From Leptospiraceae bacterium (GTDB lineage Bacteria > Spirochaetota > Leptospiria > Leptospirales > Leptospiraceae): 64,000 nt of DNA. Under the pieces are notes generated by a model. It did no database searches, was not told the origin of the DNA, and was given only the letters and a program-made list of their open reading frames with translations. The DNA is taken from the NCBI GenBank assembly GCA_024233835.1, contig JACKPC010000004.1:370001-434000 (forward strand), in the 5' to 3' direction. Below are positions 33,763 through 43,594 of the stretch, piece after piece (the stretch's first letter is position 1; each line of letters opens with the position of its first letter). A program made the position numbers and the translations under genes.

Positions 33763-35483
33763 ATTTTGAAAAAGCTGGATTTAGATTTTAGTTTACTGGC
33801 AATCTCATGCAAGCGATTTAGGGAACTAACAATTTGTTCCGAATCTTTTGTATTTTTTAGCATCCAATCTTTTATTTGTTCGATAGAACTGCTAACCTGC
33901 TCAAGTGCAGCTTGCTCATTCAAAGTAATGAATTGGATGTCATTTGCTCCCCTGGCAACAAGAACAATTTCATTTTCCAGATTTTTATTAAGTTGAAGAA
34001 GAGAGTCCGTACTGTTTTCCACATCTTTAACAGTCAGGGCTACCTGGTTTATATTTGCATGAATATCCTGTAAAGATGCAATATTATCCAGAATTCCAAT
34101 CTGAGTATTTAAGATGGAACTCACATTTTCATCTATAAGCTTCCGTATGGAAGCGATGCTCTGTGAAGTCTGGGCTGCGAGCTTCGAAATTTCGTCCGCT
34201 ACCACCATAAACCCCCTACCGCTTTCTCCGGCACGAGCTGCTTCAATAGAAGCATTCAAAGCTAAAAGGTTTATTTGCTTTGATATAGAAATGATAATAT
34301 CAATTACTTTTTGAGTTTCTGTTGAACTTTTAAAAGCCTTATCCACATGAAGAGCGGTTTCTTTAATTCCTTTCAAACCATTGTCAGCTGTCTCGACCAT
34401 GCTATTCGTAACTTTTGTTGTTTCTATCATTCTCCTATCAATATCATCCGTCAGCTTACTAATTTCTTCAGATTGCTGATTTAGACTTTCCATATACTTC
34501 GCCTGGTCTTTAATATTCTGCATTACATTAGAAAAACTTTTATTAGCATTATGTATTGCCCCGGCAACTTCTACCGTATTGTTACTCTGAGTTAAAGCAC
34601 CTTCTGCAGTGCCGGTATTTAAAGAACGAATTGTATTTGAAAAATCTATTAATTCATCTGATGATGATTGAATTTCAGAAACAATATCTTTCATTTTTTC
34701 AAGAAGAGCCTGAAGAGATAGAAGAAATTCGGCAATTTTACCTCCGGTTTTCATTTTAATCTGAGTGTTCAGATTTCCATGACTGAGAGAGAGAATAAAA
34801 TGATAAACTTCAATAAAAACTTGAACCAACTTATTTGAAAGAAAATAAAGTCCAATAAGAAGAATAGCAGCAGAAATTACTCCGGTAAAAATTATATATC
34901 TCCGGGTTGAATAAAATTCAGAAGTAATGCTGGAACTGGGAATATTGATTCCAAAGGTCCAGGTAGAAGAAGTACCGAGGGGATTATATGTATAAACGGA
35001 GCATATTACAATATCTTTTAAAGTACTGGATTCGCGTTTAAAAATAATATGTTTTTTATTTTTAACCCCTTCTATTAGTTCTTTACTTCCGGTAGTTTCT
35101 TCTACAAACTTTCCGTTGTACACATCTTTCTTACTTCCAATAACCATCCCATTTGAAATGTAAACACTTAGATAACCTTCTCCTGCAACCTCAACACTTG
35201 AAACAATTTTTTGTATCATTTGCAATTCTTCTGTGTTGAGTTTTTTCTGAATCAGGTCTGTTTCAATTTTTTTGATAAGGTTTTCTTTTTGCCCTACTTC
35301 TTTATGCGTATGGAAATAATTATCTAATAGAAAAGAAGCGTTGGCTGCTGTTTGTTTCGAGAAAAGACGGATATATTCATCGGTGGCCCTATTCAAACGA
35401 AAACTGATAATACCAATGATAGATGCAAACATAAGGCTAATAGCCAGTGCAATGAAAATAAAAACCTTCGTCTGAAACTTCAT
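33759..35483 (-). CDS. methyl-accepting chemotaxis protein
   Basis: A receptor with transmembrane helix 1 (about residues 8-29), an extracytoplasmic domain of about 160 residues that looks like a single Cache-type fold (GYLSVYISNGMVIGSKKD, TWTFGINIPSSSI), helix 2 (about 195-215), a HAMP-like segment and the signalling hairpin NASIEAARAGESGRGFMV. No clear Shine-Dalgarno sequence precedes the ATG. It stands alone, so it presumably joins arrays encoded elsewhere. Confidence 0.93.
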   Translation of the reverse strand: MKFQTKVFIFIALAISLMFASIIGIISFRLNRATDEYIRLFSKQTAANASFLLDNYFHTHKEVGQKENLIKKIETDLIQKKLNTEELQMIQKIVSSVEVAGEGYLSVYISNGMVIGSKKDVYNGKFVEETTGSKELIEGVKNKKHIIFKRESSTLKDIVICSVYTYNPLGTSSTWTFGINIPSSSITSEFYSTRRYIIFTGVISAAILLIGLYFLSNKLVQVFIEVYHFILSLSHGNLNTQIKMKTGGKIAEFLLSLQALLEKMKDIVSEIQSSSDELIDFSNTIRSLNTGTAEGALTQSNNTVEVAGAIHNANKSFSNVMQNIKDQAKYMESLNQQSEEISKLTDDIDRRMIETTKVTNSMVETADNGLKGIKETALHVDKAFKSSTETQKVIDIIISISKQINLLALNASIEAARAGESGRGFMVVADEISKLAAQTSQSIASIRKLIDENVSSILNTQIGILDNIASLQDIHANINQVALTVKDVENSTDSLLQLNKNLENEIVLVARGANDIQFITLNEQAALEQVSSSIEQIKDWMLKNTKDSEQIVSSLNRLHEIASKLKSKSSFFKI

Positions 35484-35606
35484 TTTAGGGAGAAAGTATA
35501 TTCAAGATTTAAAATTTGTAAATCGGAAAATTTATATCAGTAAAAAAATTATCTTCTATAAACCTGTTTGATTAATGTATTCACCTGCATTTACACTCAG
35601 AGAATG

Positions 35607-38600
35607 TCAGGTAAAAGCATTGATATCAAAATCTGCAAAATCTCTAAGCAGGATAACCTTATACTGCAAAGCTATTTTATTTTCTGGATCCAGACTGGTT
35701 AAGTCCTCCAACACTTCTTTAGCATTTCCTTTATCATCCAGTATATAGTAAAGTTCCAGTAAATTACTCAGATTTTTGATCATATCCGGAGAACGAAGGC
35801 GTATCCTTTCTCCCAATTCCAGTGCTTTCTCCAGATAACCTGTTTTTCTATAGGAATAGGAAATTGCATAAATATAGTCCAGCTCACCTGGAAAATTTTG
35901 CAAATACTCCTCTCCATACTCGACAACTTTTTCATAATTCGATAAGTATAAACAGGTATACATCAGATTTTTGAGTAGAATTTCATTTCCCGGATTTGAT
36001 AAATAAGACATTTCCAATATATCAAGACAGGATTCCCAGTCCTTTTTCTCCCTGGCTTCTGCATATTCATCCCACATTAAGATTGAATTAGCGGAATTAT
36101 CTACAATATCTTCAAGAGGTTGGTATTGAATTCTTAGAAGAGAAAAATCATCTATTAACTCTCCCTTCAAGACTATATTTTCAAACACCTTTTCTAACTT
36201 ACCCTCCGAACGTTCTAAGATATGTAAAAAGGTGTTTCTATCTTTATTATAAATTTTTCTTGTTCCAACTATATCGGTTAATATTTTATCTTTTCCATCT
36301 GAACCAAAAAATAGAACTTCCCCCGGTTTCATTTTATATGTATTTATTTGTATTTTTTTAGAATTTAAACCAGGAATTCCCAGCTTTTTATTGCGATATT
36401 TAGGAAATATATACTCAGCTTTTCCTTTAATATAAGAAGTTGGTTCAGGGTATTCAGAGAAAACATAATAAATATATCCGCTTTTCTCTTCAATAATACC
36501 CAGAGTACAACTAACTCTTAATAATGAATTTAATTTGAGTGTAAAAGAATTTAGTTTTATATACAAAATCTCAAGATATTTTTCCGGATATAACTCATTC
36601 TCTTTTTGTTTGAGTTCTTCCATAAAAATCTTATATATCGATGAAATGATAATTGCAGCACCGGCTCCCTGCAAGGAACGACCGAGAGGATCCACACAAA
36701 AAAATAAAAGCATATTCTTTTCTTTTAGTTTTATTTTTTCTGTCAAAATCAGATCCCCACCCAGTTCAATTTGCTTTTGCCGACGGGGAAATTTATATTT
36801 CTGTAATACTTTCTTTTCTAATTGAAGAGATGAAAAGTCAGGAAGCGGAGGATTTAATTCTGAATAGAAACGAGATATAATAAAATGCTCTCTCTGTTGT
36901 TTTCTTATAAGCTTACGATGTTCTTTTAATAGTTTATAAAAATCATCTGAATTTTCTTTTTTACGTGTATTTGACGTTTTCAACTGAGTACTCAAGGAAA
37001 ACTGTTTTTCACTCATTCGTATAGCCATATCATTAAAAGAAGAAAGTAAAATACCCAGTTCATCCTCCTTTCCATTTTTTATAGCTACATCAAAATTACC
37101 GGAATGTATAGAATTTAAACCATTTAAAAGTGGAGAAAGTCTTTTTATCAGAGTGAAATGAAGAAAGGCTTTACTTGAATAATAAATTAAGACAATAGAA
37201 GCTAAAAGTATATAGATAAAATAGTTAGAGCATTCATTAATATAGGCTCGATAGCTAATATAATAATAACCTGCCTCATAGACAATTCCATTCTCTGTAT
37301 CAATTTTCAAAAAACAAATATAGTGTTGAGATTTTTCATCAAGGGAACTTCTGTAGAATGGCTTTCCTTCAAATCTGATAGCCTGAATATAGGAGAGAAT
37401 TTCTTCCTTCAAAACCTCTCCTTCTGAAGAGCTTTCAGCAAGATGTTTTTTGAGAATATTTTGAATGCTCTGAATATTTTCTATCGGTAATTCTAAAAAC
37501 TTGGCAAAGGTCTGTCGAAACGAAATAGCTTCCATCTTTTCAATGCGATAACGAAAAGGCTTTAAACTCGTTTCAAGTATTTCTAATTGTTTAATTACTT
37601 TCTCTTTATTTATTTCTATCTTTTCCGGGTTCGTAAAAAGCTTCTGTATAAGGTAATATTTATAAGCAGCAAATTCCTTAGGAGTATTGTTGAATAATTC
37701 CAACTTATCAAAATCATTTTCATGACTTAAGCTATCAAGAATCTTTTGAATATAAAAAGAAAAGCGGAGTTCTCGTTTTGGATTCGTTTTTCCAGGAAAA
37801 GGATCTTCATCCTCTTCTCCATTTAAGGAAGTATTAAGAGAGTCATCCGAGAGATTATATCCATATATATATTCAATATTTTCCGGCAGACTTATTTTCC
37901 TGGATATTTCATCGAAATTACGATTATAGAGTAATTCAAACTGAGATTCGTGATCAATATAATGAAATTGATATACGATTCGAAGCAAAAGCATCACCGT
38001 AAAAATCAATGCCGTACAAATCCTATCTATATAAGAAATTCTCTCTTCTGTAGATTCAGTAAAAAATACGAGAAGAAGGATAGTTCCTATAAAGCTTAAG
38101 ACTTCAAAAATTTTAAGAAAAACAATCCTATCAATAATCCACTCACGACTGAGAAGATTGGCTACTGCCGGTACCAGGCTTACAATGAGAATAGAGAATA
38201 GAATACCACTTAAGGCCAATCGAGTTCCGTTATTATTCAGTATAATTCGAATAATACCCGTAATAAAAATAAACCCGAGTAAAAACAAAATCAGAATTCC
38301 AAGTTTCTGATAGGAATCATTCAGATTATATTCCCAAAAATGTACTGTAAAATCATAAAAGAGAGAAGAACTTCTAAATTCCCTGAAAAGGATAATAGAA
38401 GTAGCAATAGATAAGGCCCAACCCATAAACAGAACAAATTTAGGAAAAAGGGAATTGTTTTTCTCAGGATAGTGCAAGAAAAATAATATAATATGAATCC
38501 CTGCAGGAAGAGGAATTAAAGCTCCAATCAAACGAAATATGGAGCTATTCGGATTATACAGACTCGAACTTAAAAAGTAGCTGAGCGGTAATAAAGAAAA

Positions 38601-38747
38601 GAATCCGACTGCAAGAGCCAGGTGGGTTGTAGCTGTTGATTTTTTCTTTATTGTGATAAGGTAAAGAAACGTAATAAGAAATACGAGACTTGTAAATAAA
38701 GATCCAAATGAGATAGGTGAAAAGTATATATCTTTCAGTAGTTCCAT
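35607..38747 (-). CDS. membrane SpoIIE-type PP2C phosphatase with HAMP and TPRs
   Basis: A 1046-residue signal protein, likely a Ser/Thr phosphatase of the RsbU/SpoIIE class acting on an anti-sigma antagonist. The N-terminal seven or so membrane helices (residues 10-230) resemble 7TM input domains. A long extracytoplasmic region (about 255-500), another membrane helix near 505 and a HAMP (NSIHSGNFDVAI) follow. The phosphatase domain has ELGGDLILTE, CVDPLGRSLQGAGAAI, FFGSDGKDKIL and DDFSLLRIQ, the Asp metal sites of the family, though the usual GHG element is changed to LQGAG. About 150 C-terminal residues form TPR-like helices. No partner anti-sigma gene is adjacent. Confidence 0.88.
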   Translation of the reverse strand: MELLKDIYFSPISFGSLFTSLVFLITFLYLITIKKKSTATTHLALAVGFFSLLPLSYFLSSSLYNPNSSIFRLIGALIPLPAGIHIILFFLHYPEKNNSLFPKFVLFMGWALSIATSIILFREFRSSSLFYDFTVHFWEYNLNDSYQKLGILILFLLGFIFITGIIRIILNNNGTRLALSGILFSILIVSLVPAVANLLSREWIIDRIVFLKIFEVLSFIGTILLLVFFTESTEERISYIDRICTALIFTVMLLLRIVYQFHYIDHESQFELLYNRNFDEISRKISLPENIEYIYGYNLSDDSLNTSLNGEEDEDPFPGKTNPKRELRFSFYIQKILDSLSHENDFDKLELFNNTPKEFAAYKYYLIQKLFTNPEKIEINKEKVIKQLEILETSLKPFRYRIEKMEAISFRQTFAKFLELPIENIQSIQNILKKHLAESSSEGEVLKEEILSYIQAIRFEGKPFYRSSLDEKSQHYICFLKIDTENGIVYEAGYYYISYRAYINECSNYFIYILLASIVLIYYSSKAFLHFTLIKRLSPLLNGLNSIHSGNFDVAIKNGKEDELGILLSSFNDMAIRMSEKQFSLSTQLKTSNTRKKENSDDFYKLLKEHRKLIRKQQREHFIISRFYSELNPPLPDFSSLQLEKKVLQKYKFPRRQKQIELGGDLILTEKIKLKEKNMLLFFCVDPLGRSLQGAGAAIIISSIYKIFMEELKQKENELYPEKYLEILYIKLNSFTLKLNSLLRVSCTLGIIEEKSGYIYYVFSEYPEPTSYIKGKAEYIFPKYRNKKLGIPGLNSKKIQINTYKMKPGEVLFFGSDGKDKILTDIVGTRKIYNKDRNTFLHILERSEGKLEKVFENIVLKGELIDDFSLLRIQYQPLEDIVDNSANSILMWDEYAEAREKKDWESCLDILEMSYLSNPGNEILLKNLMYTCLYLSNYEKVVEYGEEYLQNFPGELDYIYAISYSYRKTGYLEKALELGERIRLRSPDMIKNLSNLLELYYILDDKGNAKEVLEDLTSLDPENKIALQYKVILLRDFADFDINAFT

Positions 38748-38886
38748 TGTAAAGTATAGGTATTAATTTAGTTCTTTTCCTATATACATCTCACCTGAAA
38801 ATAAATTCAAGTAATAAAATATAGTTTTTATGGATGGCACTGTTATGTGCCCTCCTATGCCAGTGATAACTCTTAAAACGTGTATT

Positions 38887-38953
38887 AAAATAGACTTATC
38901 TATTAAAGAAAAGCAAGCTGCAAGAGCCTGTAGCTTCATTATCAGACAGGCTC
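38887..38953. repeat. dispersed hairpin repeat A, copy 2
   Basis: Inverted copy of 21285-21350. The arms AAGAGCCTGT and ACAGGCTCTT (38922-38955) form a perfect 10-bp stem that ends at the stop codon of the bacterioferritin gene, where it may act as its transcript end. On the minus strand the stem is followed by GCAGCTTGCTTTTC. Confidence 0.8.
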
Positions 38954-39418
38954 TTATATTTGCTGTGCCAGATAATTGGGGAGACCAATATCATTGATGA
39001 GTTGTTGTTGAGTCTCAATCCAATCGATATGTTCTTCTTCCGCTATAAGAATGGTCTCTAATAGCTCTCTGCTAGCATTATCATGGTGTTTAGTACAGAT
39101 TTCGATTCCCTTGTTTAACCTTTCCACAGCAGCAAGTTCTACATCCAGATCAAATTTTAGCATCTCCGGGAAAGTTTTCCCTACATTGATTTTCATATAA
39201 CGCTGCATGTCCGGGACGCCTTCTAAAAAGAGAATTCTATCGATTACAACATCAGCATGTTTCATTTCTTCAATAGATTCACCTTTTAAAAAACTGGCTA
39301 ATTTATTATAGCCCCAATTTTTTGTCATTTTTGAGTGAATAAAATACTGATTAATAGCTGTTAATTCAGCAGCCAGAACATCTCCTAAAATCTGAATGAT
39401 TTCTTCGTTTCCTTTCAT
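38954..39418 (-). CDS. bfr: bacterioferritin
   Basis: Iron-storage protein forming a 24-mer shell with ferroxidase centres. All ligands are present: Glu18, Glu51, His54, Glu94, Glu127 and His130. Met52, the haem ligand shared between two subunits, is also present in EEMKHADVVIDRILF, which sets it apart from haem-free ferritins. Length 154 is normal. A GGAG ribosome site precedes the ATG. No bacterioferritin-associated ferredoxin is nearby. Confidence 0.97.
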   Translation of the reverse strand: MKGNEEIIQILGDVLAAELTAINQYFIHSKMTKNWGYNKLASFLKGESIEEMKHADVVIDRILFLEGVPDMQRYMKINVGKTFPEMLKFDLDVELAAVERLNKGIEICTKHHDNASRELLETILIAEEEHIDWIETQQQLINDIGLPNYLAQQI

Positions 39419-39507
39419 TAAAATCTCCTTTGCTTATACCTTTTCTATACTATAATTAGAATCAACCGATTTTATAAAGAAGAGTAATTTTGTATAAAAA
39501 AATCCTT

Positions 39508-40368
39508 CTAAGAACGTTCCCGAAAAAAAGACTGAAACTCTTTTTTATAGCTTCTCTGAATATTTTCTATAAGTTCTTTTTTTCCCGCTAATAGGCCATT
39601 TAAAACAACAGGAGGGTAAGAATTAAATAGAATAGAATCAAAACTTGTCAGTTCAAGTGCTTTCATTCCAGCGGCTTCTAAAAGACCTACTCCGGCGCAG
39701 ATATCCCATTCATTTTTTGGATACACCGAAAAAACCAGATCGCATTTACCGGCAGCCAGAAGACCTAATTTATAAGCTACTGAACCTACCGGTTGAATGT
39801 AAAATAACTCATTCACCAGTGGAAGTTTTTGAAATATACCTTCTTTAGATTCTGAGAACGAAACCATACAAACCGGTTTTTTCTTTGGTTCATCTGAATT
39901 TTTCGAAAAGTGAAGGGGGATAGAACCATTCGGAAAGGGTTGTTTAAGTACTCGGTAAAAAACACCTTCGTTTTGAATCCCACAAATAAGCTCTCCTGTT
40001 GCCGGATTGAAAATGACCCCTAATACAGAACGGCGGTCTTCAACCAGGGCTATGCTAATGGCAAACTCGGGATTTTTCGTAACAAATTCCCTGGTTCCAT
40101 CTATGGGATCGATAATCCAGACCCGCTTCGCATGGAGTCTATCCTCAATATCAGCGGATTCTTCTGAAAGTATAGCATCATCCGGATAATTCTGATGTAT
40201 AAAGTTGGATAGAATCGAATTCGCTTTTAGATCGGCCTCTGTAAGGGGATCCCCTTCCTTTTTCCAATTGACATGAAAATCTGAATTATAGATTTTCATC
40301 ACTTCTTCAGCAGCTTCAAAAACTTTAGGTAAAAGCCGGTCTAAAACATTTTTATATATGGATTGCAT
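39508..40368 (-). CDS. cysQ: 3'(2'),5'-bisphosphate nucleotidase / inositol monophosphatase-family protein
   Basis: Li-sensitive Mg phosphatase probably removing PAP from sulfate assimilation. Metal motifs are the WIIDPIDGTREF box, EES in LSEESADIE, and the C-terminal WDICAGVGLLEAAG. The TREF element after DPIDG is typical of CysQ rather than inositol phosphatases. ATG 40368 has GAGG upstream; an extra TTG start at 40374 is in frame. It is followed by the bacterioferritin gene 89 bp away. Confidence 0.88.
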   Translation of the reverse strand: MQSIYKNVLDRLLPKVFEAAEEVMKIYNSDFHVNWKKEGDPLTEADLKANSILSNFIHQNYPDDAILSEESADIEDRLHAKRVWIIDPIDGTREFVTKNPEFAISIALVEDRRSVLGVIFNPATGELICGIQNEGVFYRVLKQPFPNGSIPLHFSKNSDEPKKKPVCMVSFSESKEGIFQKLPLVNELFYIQPVGSVAYKLGLLAAGKCDLVFSVYPKNEWDICAGVGLLEAAGMKALELTSFDSILFNSYPPVVLNGLLAGKKELIENIQRSYKKEFQSFFRERS

Positions 40369-40395
40369 TTTCAATCCTCAGAGGAATTTTTTTAT

Positions 40396-40428
40396 AATAA
40401 AAAAAGGGTGGTTTTAAACCCCACCCTT
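40396..40428 (-). terminator. Rho-independent terminator
   Basis: Read on the minus strand, the arms AAGGGTGG and CCACCCTT (8 bp) are followed directly by TTTTTTTATTAT. It stands 12 bp after the stop of the gene at 40441 and shows the classic stem plus T-run. Confidence 0.85.
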
Positions 40429-40440
40429 CTTGACTCATTC

Positions 40441-41010
40441 TTAGTCGGTGCCATCCGGTTTTTTGGATTTATCACTGGCCGGAGTATTTCCGCTGTTTCC
40501 GGGTGCAGAATCACTACTTCCGGATCCCTGATCACCACTGGAGAAAGTTTGCTCCTGTTCTTGCTTATCTACCTGGGCTTGCCTTTCCATTTCTTTATCA
40601 GAAGGTTTCAGATAAACTCTTTCATCCACCGGATCTTGCAGAAACAGTTCCGGGTTGGTTGCAAAGTTATAGAAAATAAGATATGTCTGGGCTCCGTCAC
40701 CTTTTGTACTGAAACTTAAATAATAGTTATAGGTTCCTTTTTCCTGTTCAAAAGTAATATCTTTCATGCCGAGTCCCTTTAAAAGAGCTTCTCTTTCTTT
40801 TGCAACATACTTTTTTGTAAAAGAAGAATTAATTGCACTCAGAACATTTTTCTCGAGGGTCATTTCTCTGTATTGTCTGGATGCGATCGAATTACTTCTG
40901 TATTCTTCTACCTTGTTGAAGTCGTTAATTACACCTAACTTTCTATCAGCCAGAAGAGATGTTGCAATTAAAAGGCCAGCTGAAGCCAATAAAACACTTT
41001 TAAAATTCAT
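40441..41010 (-). CDS. secreted hypothetical protein with Ser/Gly-rich tail
   Basis: No family recognised. ATG 41010 gives a signal peptide (MNFKSVLLASAGLLIATSLLA). The mature region has a helical part (NSIASRQYREMTLEKNVLSAI, YVAKEREALLKGLGMKD) and a strand-rich part (NYYLSFSTKGDGAQTYLIFYNF), then an unstructured Glu/Gln-, Ser/Gly- and Asp/Lys-rich tail of about 45 residues. It ends with a clear terminator. Location is presumably periplasm or surface. Confidence 0.78.
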   Translation of the reverse strand: MNFKSVLLASAGLLIATSLLADRKLGVINDFNKVEEYRSNSIASRQYREMTLEKNVLSAINSSFTKKYVAKEREALLKGLGMKDITFEQEKGTYNYYLSFSTKGDGAQTYLIFYNFATNPELFLQDPVDERVYLKPSDKEMERQAQVDKQEQEQTFSSGDQGSGSSDSAPGNSGNTPASDKSKKPDGTD

Positions 41011-41244
41011 AATACACAACCTGTCATTCGAAATTTTGTACCATTATCGGATTTAGGTTTTAAAAGAAAACTTTATTTTCTTCCCTGATTGAGAATGGAG
41101 CATTTTCCTAATTTTCTTTTTTCAGTATCTCTCCAGGGTTTCTTTCTATCGACAGGATACTTTGCTCTACAAGCGGAAAAAATAAGAATTTCTTCTATAC
41201 TGACAATTTACATCGATTTTATTCGTTTCACGACAAATATTTAG

Positions 41245-41272
41245 TTGACTTCTGAGCTTTAAGTAGTAAAAA
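41245..41272 (+). promoter_or_regulatory. possible sigma70-type promoter of the HDOD gene
   Basis: TTGACT (41245-41250), a 16-bp spacer and TAAAAA (41267-41272) precede the start at 41296. The -35 box is good, the -10 weaker. Read from sequence pattern only. Confidence 0.35.
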
Positions 41273-41295
41273 AATTTCTCATATAAAAGGTGAAT

Positions 41296-42132
41296 ATGGA
41301 CCTGAAACTTAGTGAAATAAAGATTCCTCCTCTACCTACAGTAACAATAAAAGTTATGTTATTTGACATAACCGATCCGGCCAACGGAATTCATGAATTA
41401 GAAAAGCTCATCAATCCGGATAAAGGAATAACTTCAGAGCTTCTTAGAATTGCAAACTCAGCGTTCTATGGTCGCTCCGGTTCTGTAAAAAATTTGAGAG
41501 ATGCCATTACTTTGATGGGTATTAAAACCGTGAAAAACCTGGTAATCCTGCAAAGTACTAAAAATATTGCTGCGAGGTTAAAGGGGGATGTCTATAAAAC
41601 CCACCTGCAAATTTTGTCGATTCTTACTGCTTTAATTGCATTTGACCTTGGAACTCCTCTCGGTTTTAAAAAAACTCGCGAAGATCTGTTTCTTTGTGGC
41701 CTTTTACACAAGATAGGGATGACGATTCTAGCGGTGAATTATCCCAAAGAATACCAGGAACTATTAAAGGATTCAGAAAGTGGAGATAAAACACTTCTCG
41801 CCCTGGAAACCGAAAAATTAGGGATAAACTTCATTGAATTATCTCTGAAAGTTTTTGAATTCTGGAAGATCCCTCAAATGCTGGCAGATGTGGTAGCAGC
41901 TCAAACCTTTTCAAAAGAAGAAATTTCTAAAGTCAGCGATAACGATCGCCTGGTTCGATTAGCCGATATTTTAGCAAGAAAAATGTTAAGTCTTCATGTC
42001 AGTCCTGAAATAGAAGAGTTGGAACTCGCTCTCTTTAAACATTATGAAGCACCGGAAGAGCTAATAAACCTATTCCACACAGATTACTTTGAAAACATAC
42101 AGGATCACCCTTTCTTCGAATTAGCCACCTGA
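41296..42132 (+). CDS. HDOD-domain signalling protein
   Basis: A single HDOD domain (about residues 10-205), as found in regulators of c-di-GMP signalling and cell-cycle control: LPPLPTVTIKVMLFD near the start, TSELLRIANSAFYG, AITLMGIKTVKNLVI and LHKIGMTIL. The catalytic HD pair of HD phosphatases is missing, as is normal for HDOD, so it is likely non-catalytic. Start at ATG 41296, with AAAAGGTG upstream; GTG 41290 is also in frame. The stop overlaps the next ATG (TGATG). Confidence 0.88.
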   Translation: MDLKLSEIKIPPLPTVTIKVMLFDITDPANGIHELEKLINPDKGITSELLRIANSAFYGRSGSVKNLRDAITLMGIKTVKNLVILQSTKNIAARLKGDVYKTHLQILSILTALIAFDLGTPLGFKKTREDLFLCGLLHKIGMTILAVNYPKEYQELLKDSESGDKTLLALETEKLGINFIELSLKVFEFWKIPQMLADVVAAQTFSKEEISKVSDNDRLVRLADILARKMLSLHVSPEIEELELALFKHYEAPEELINLFHTDYFENIQDHPFFELAT

Positions 42133-43226
42133 TGCAATTAGGTGAGTTTTTAATTGAAGACAGGCTGGAAAAATACCGACTAACAGCTAACTGTAATCTG
42201 GGAGAAAGTGGTTTGCGCAATTTTACGCTTTCTCAGCTTTTACGGGATCTCGAAATGGAAGCCTCCGAACTCGAGCCTCTATCCCTGAATGACTCCCCGA
42301 ACCGGGGAAGAGAGGATTTGCGGGAAGCCGTCGCTGAACTTTATCCGGGCATCACAAAGAATGAAGTTTTGATTACTACAGGAACAGGAGAGGCTTTGTT
42401 CATCCTATTCCACTTATTGTTAAAAAAACAGGATATTGTTCGGATTTTTTTACCGGCTTTCCAGGCCTTATACGAGGTTCCCAAAATGCTCGGAGCCAGA
42501 ATTCAAGGAGTCGATGCAAGCTATTTAGATATAGAAAAATTGTTATCCGAAGAGGCAAGATTGTATATCATCAACCACCCCCATAATCCGAGCGGTCAGA
42601 TTTTAGATGGAAAGGCAGAAGAAAGAATTAATCGAATAAAAAATCAAAAGAATCAGGCTTTTTTCCTTTTTGATGAACACTACAGATTTCTCGACTATCA
42701 AAAAGATCTGGGTTTTTCAGGAGCTTCCCCGGCAGCAAATTGTTTTTCTACCGGTTCCATTACCAAGTGCTTCGGAGTGATGGGTTTGAAAATTGGCTGG
42801 TTGATTGCTTCTGAAGAAATCATTGAGAAAGCTCGCTCCTTTAAAGATTACCTGTCTCATACGGTAAGTCCGATATCAGAGTATCTGAGTCTGATGGTTT
42901 TGAGAAAAAGACAGAAATTAATAATACCCATAAAAAAAAGGATCACTACGAATCTTTCTTTTTTTTCAGAGCGGGTTCGAGAAATCCCTTCTATTGCTGA
43001 ATTTATCCCTCCGGGAGGCGGGCTGGTTGCCTTCCCCCGCTTGCAGGAAGGTATTTTATCAGAAAATTATGCTGATGAACTCCTAAAGAATTGCGGTGTT
43101 TTTACCTTACCCGGTGCAAATTTTGAAAGAGAAGGATTTCTTCGAATAGGTTTTGGTGAAGAGGAAGAAAGGTTTCAGAGTGGAATTGAGCGCTGGATTG
43201 ACTGGGAAAAAAAGCGAAGAATTTAA
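42132..43226 (+). CDS. PLP-dependent class I/II aminotransferase
   Basis: Fold-type I enzyme of 364 residues. Landmarks are EVLITTGTGEALFILFHLL, YIINHPHNPSGQIL (N-x-P-x-x-P) and FLFDEHYRFLDY (Asp holding the pyridine N). The PLP Lys is in STGSITKCFGVMGLKIGWL, and the terminal Arg is in FLRIGFG. Substrate not determined. One base overlaps the HDOD gene. It converges with the receiver gene, with a 4-bp overlap. Confidence 0.9.
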   Translation: MQLGEFLIEDRLEKYRLTANCNLGESGLRNFTLSQLLRDLEMEASELEPLSLNDSPNRGREDLREAVAELYPGITKNEVLITTGTGEALFILFHLLLKKQDIVRIFLPAFQALYEVPKMLGARIQGVDASYLDIEKLLSEEARLYIINHPHNPSGQILDGKAEERINRIKNQKNQAFFLFDEHYRFLDYQKDLGFSGASPAANCFSTGSITKCFGVMGLKIGWLIASEEIIEKARSFKDYLSHTVSPISEYLSLMVLRKRQKLIIPIKKRITTNLSFFSERVREIPSIAEFIPPGGGLVAFPRLQEGILSENYADELLKNCGVFTLPGANFEREGFLRIGFGEEEERFQSGIERWIDWEKKRRI

Positions 43227-43594
43227 GTCAATTGCAGTTGGGAATCAATGGCTTTCTTTAGAGAATCTGTTGGATAAGGTTTGGTAATATAATCTACAAA
43301 CTCTGTCTTTTTAGCCCTTTCATAGGTTAAATTATCATCAGAAGCCGTTACATAAATAATCGGAACTTTTAGTTGCTCATGAATTTTCTGGGTAACCTCG
43401 ATACCATCCATATCATCGGCAAGAAAAATATCCATAAGAATCAAATCAGGTTTGGATTCTAAAGCAAACTCTACCGCTTCCCGTCCGTTCGCAATTATTT
43501 CGAGTACTTCGTATCCCCATTTTCGAATGAGATGTTTCATCTGAAGAGCAATGATGGCTTCATCTTCCACAATTAAGACTCTTTTCGCTTCCAT
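43223..43594 (-). CDS. single-domain response regulator
   Basis: 123 residues comprising one receiver domain and nothing more: IVEDEAIIALQ acid pocket, acceptor Asp in LILMDIFLADDMDG, Thr in VTASDD and Lys in ITKPY. It overlaps the upstream histidine kinase by 22 bp and is its obvious partner, with no DNA-binding output. The phosphorylated form must act by protein contact. Confidence 0.93.
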   Translation of the reverse strand: MEAKRVLIVEDEAIIALQMKHLIRKWGYEVLEIIANGREAVEFALESKPDLILMDIFLADDMDGIEVTQKIHEQLKVPIIYVTASDDNLTYERAKKTEFVDYITKPYPTDSLKKAIDSQLQLT

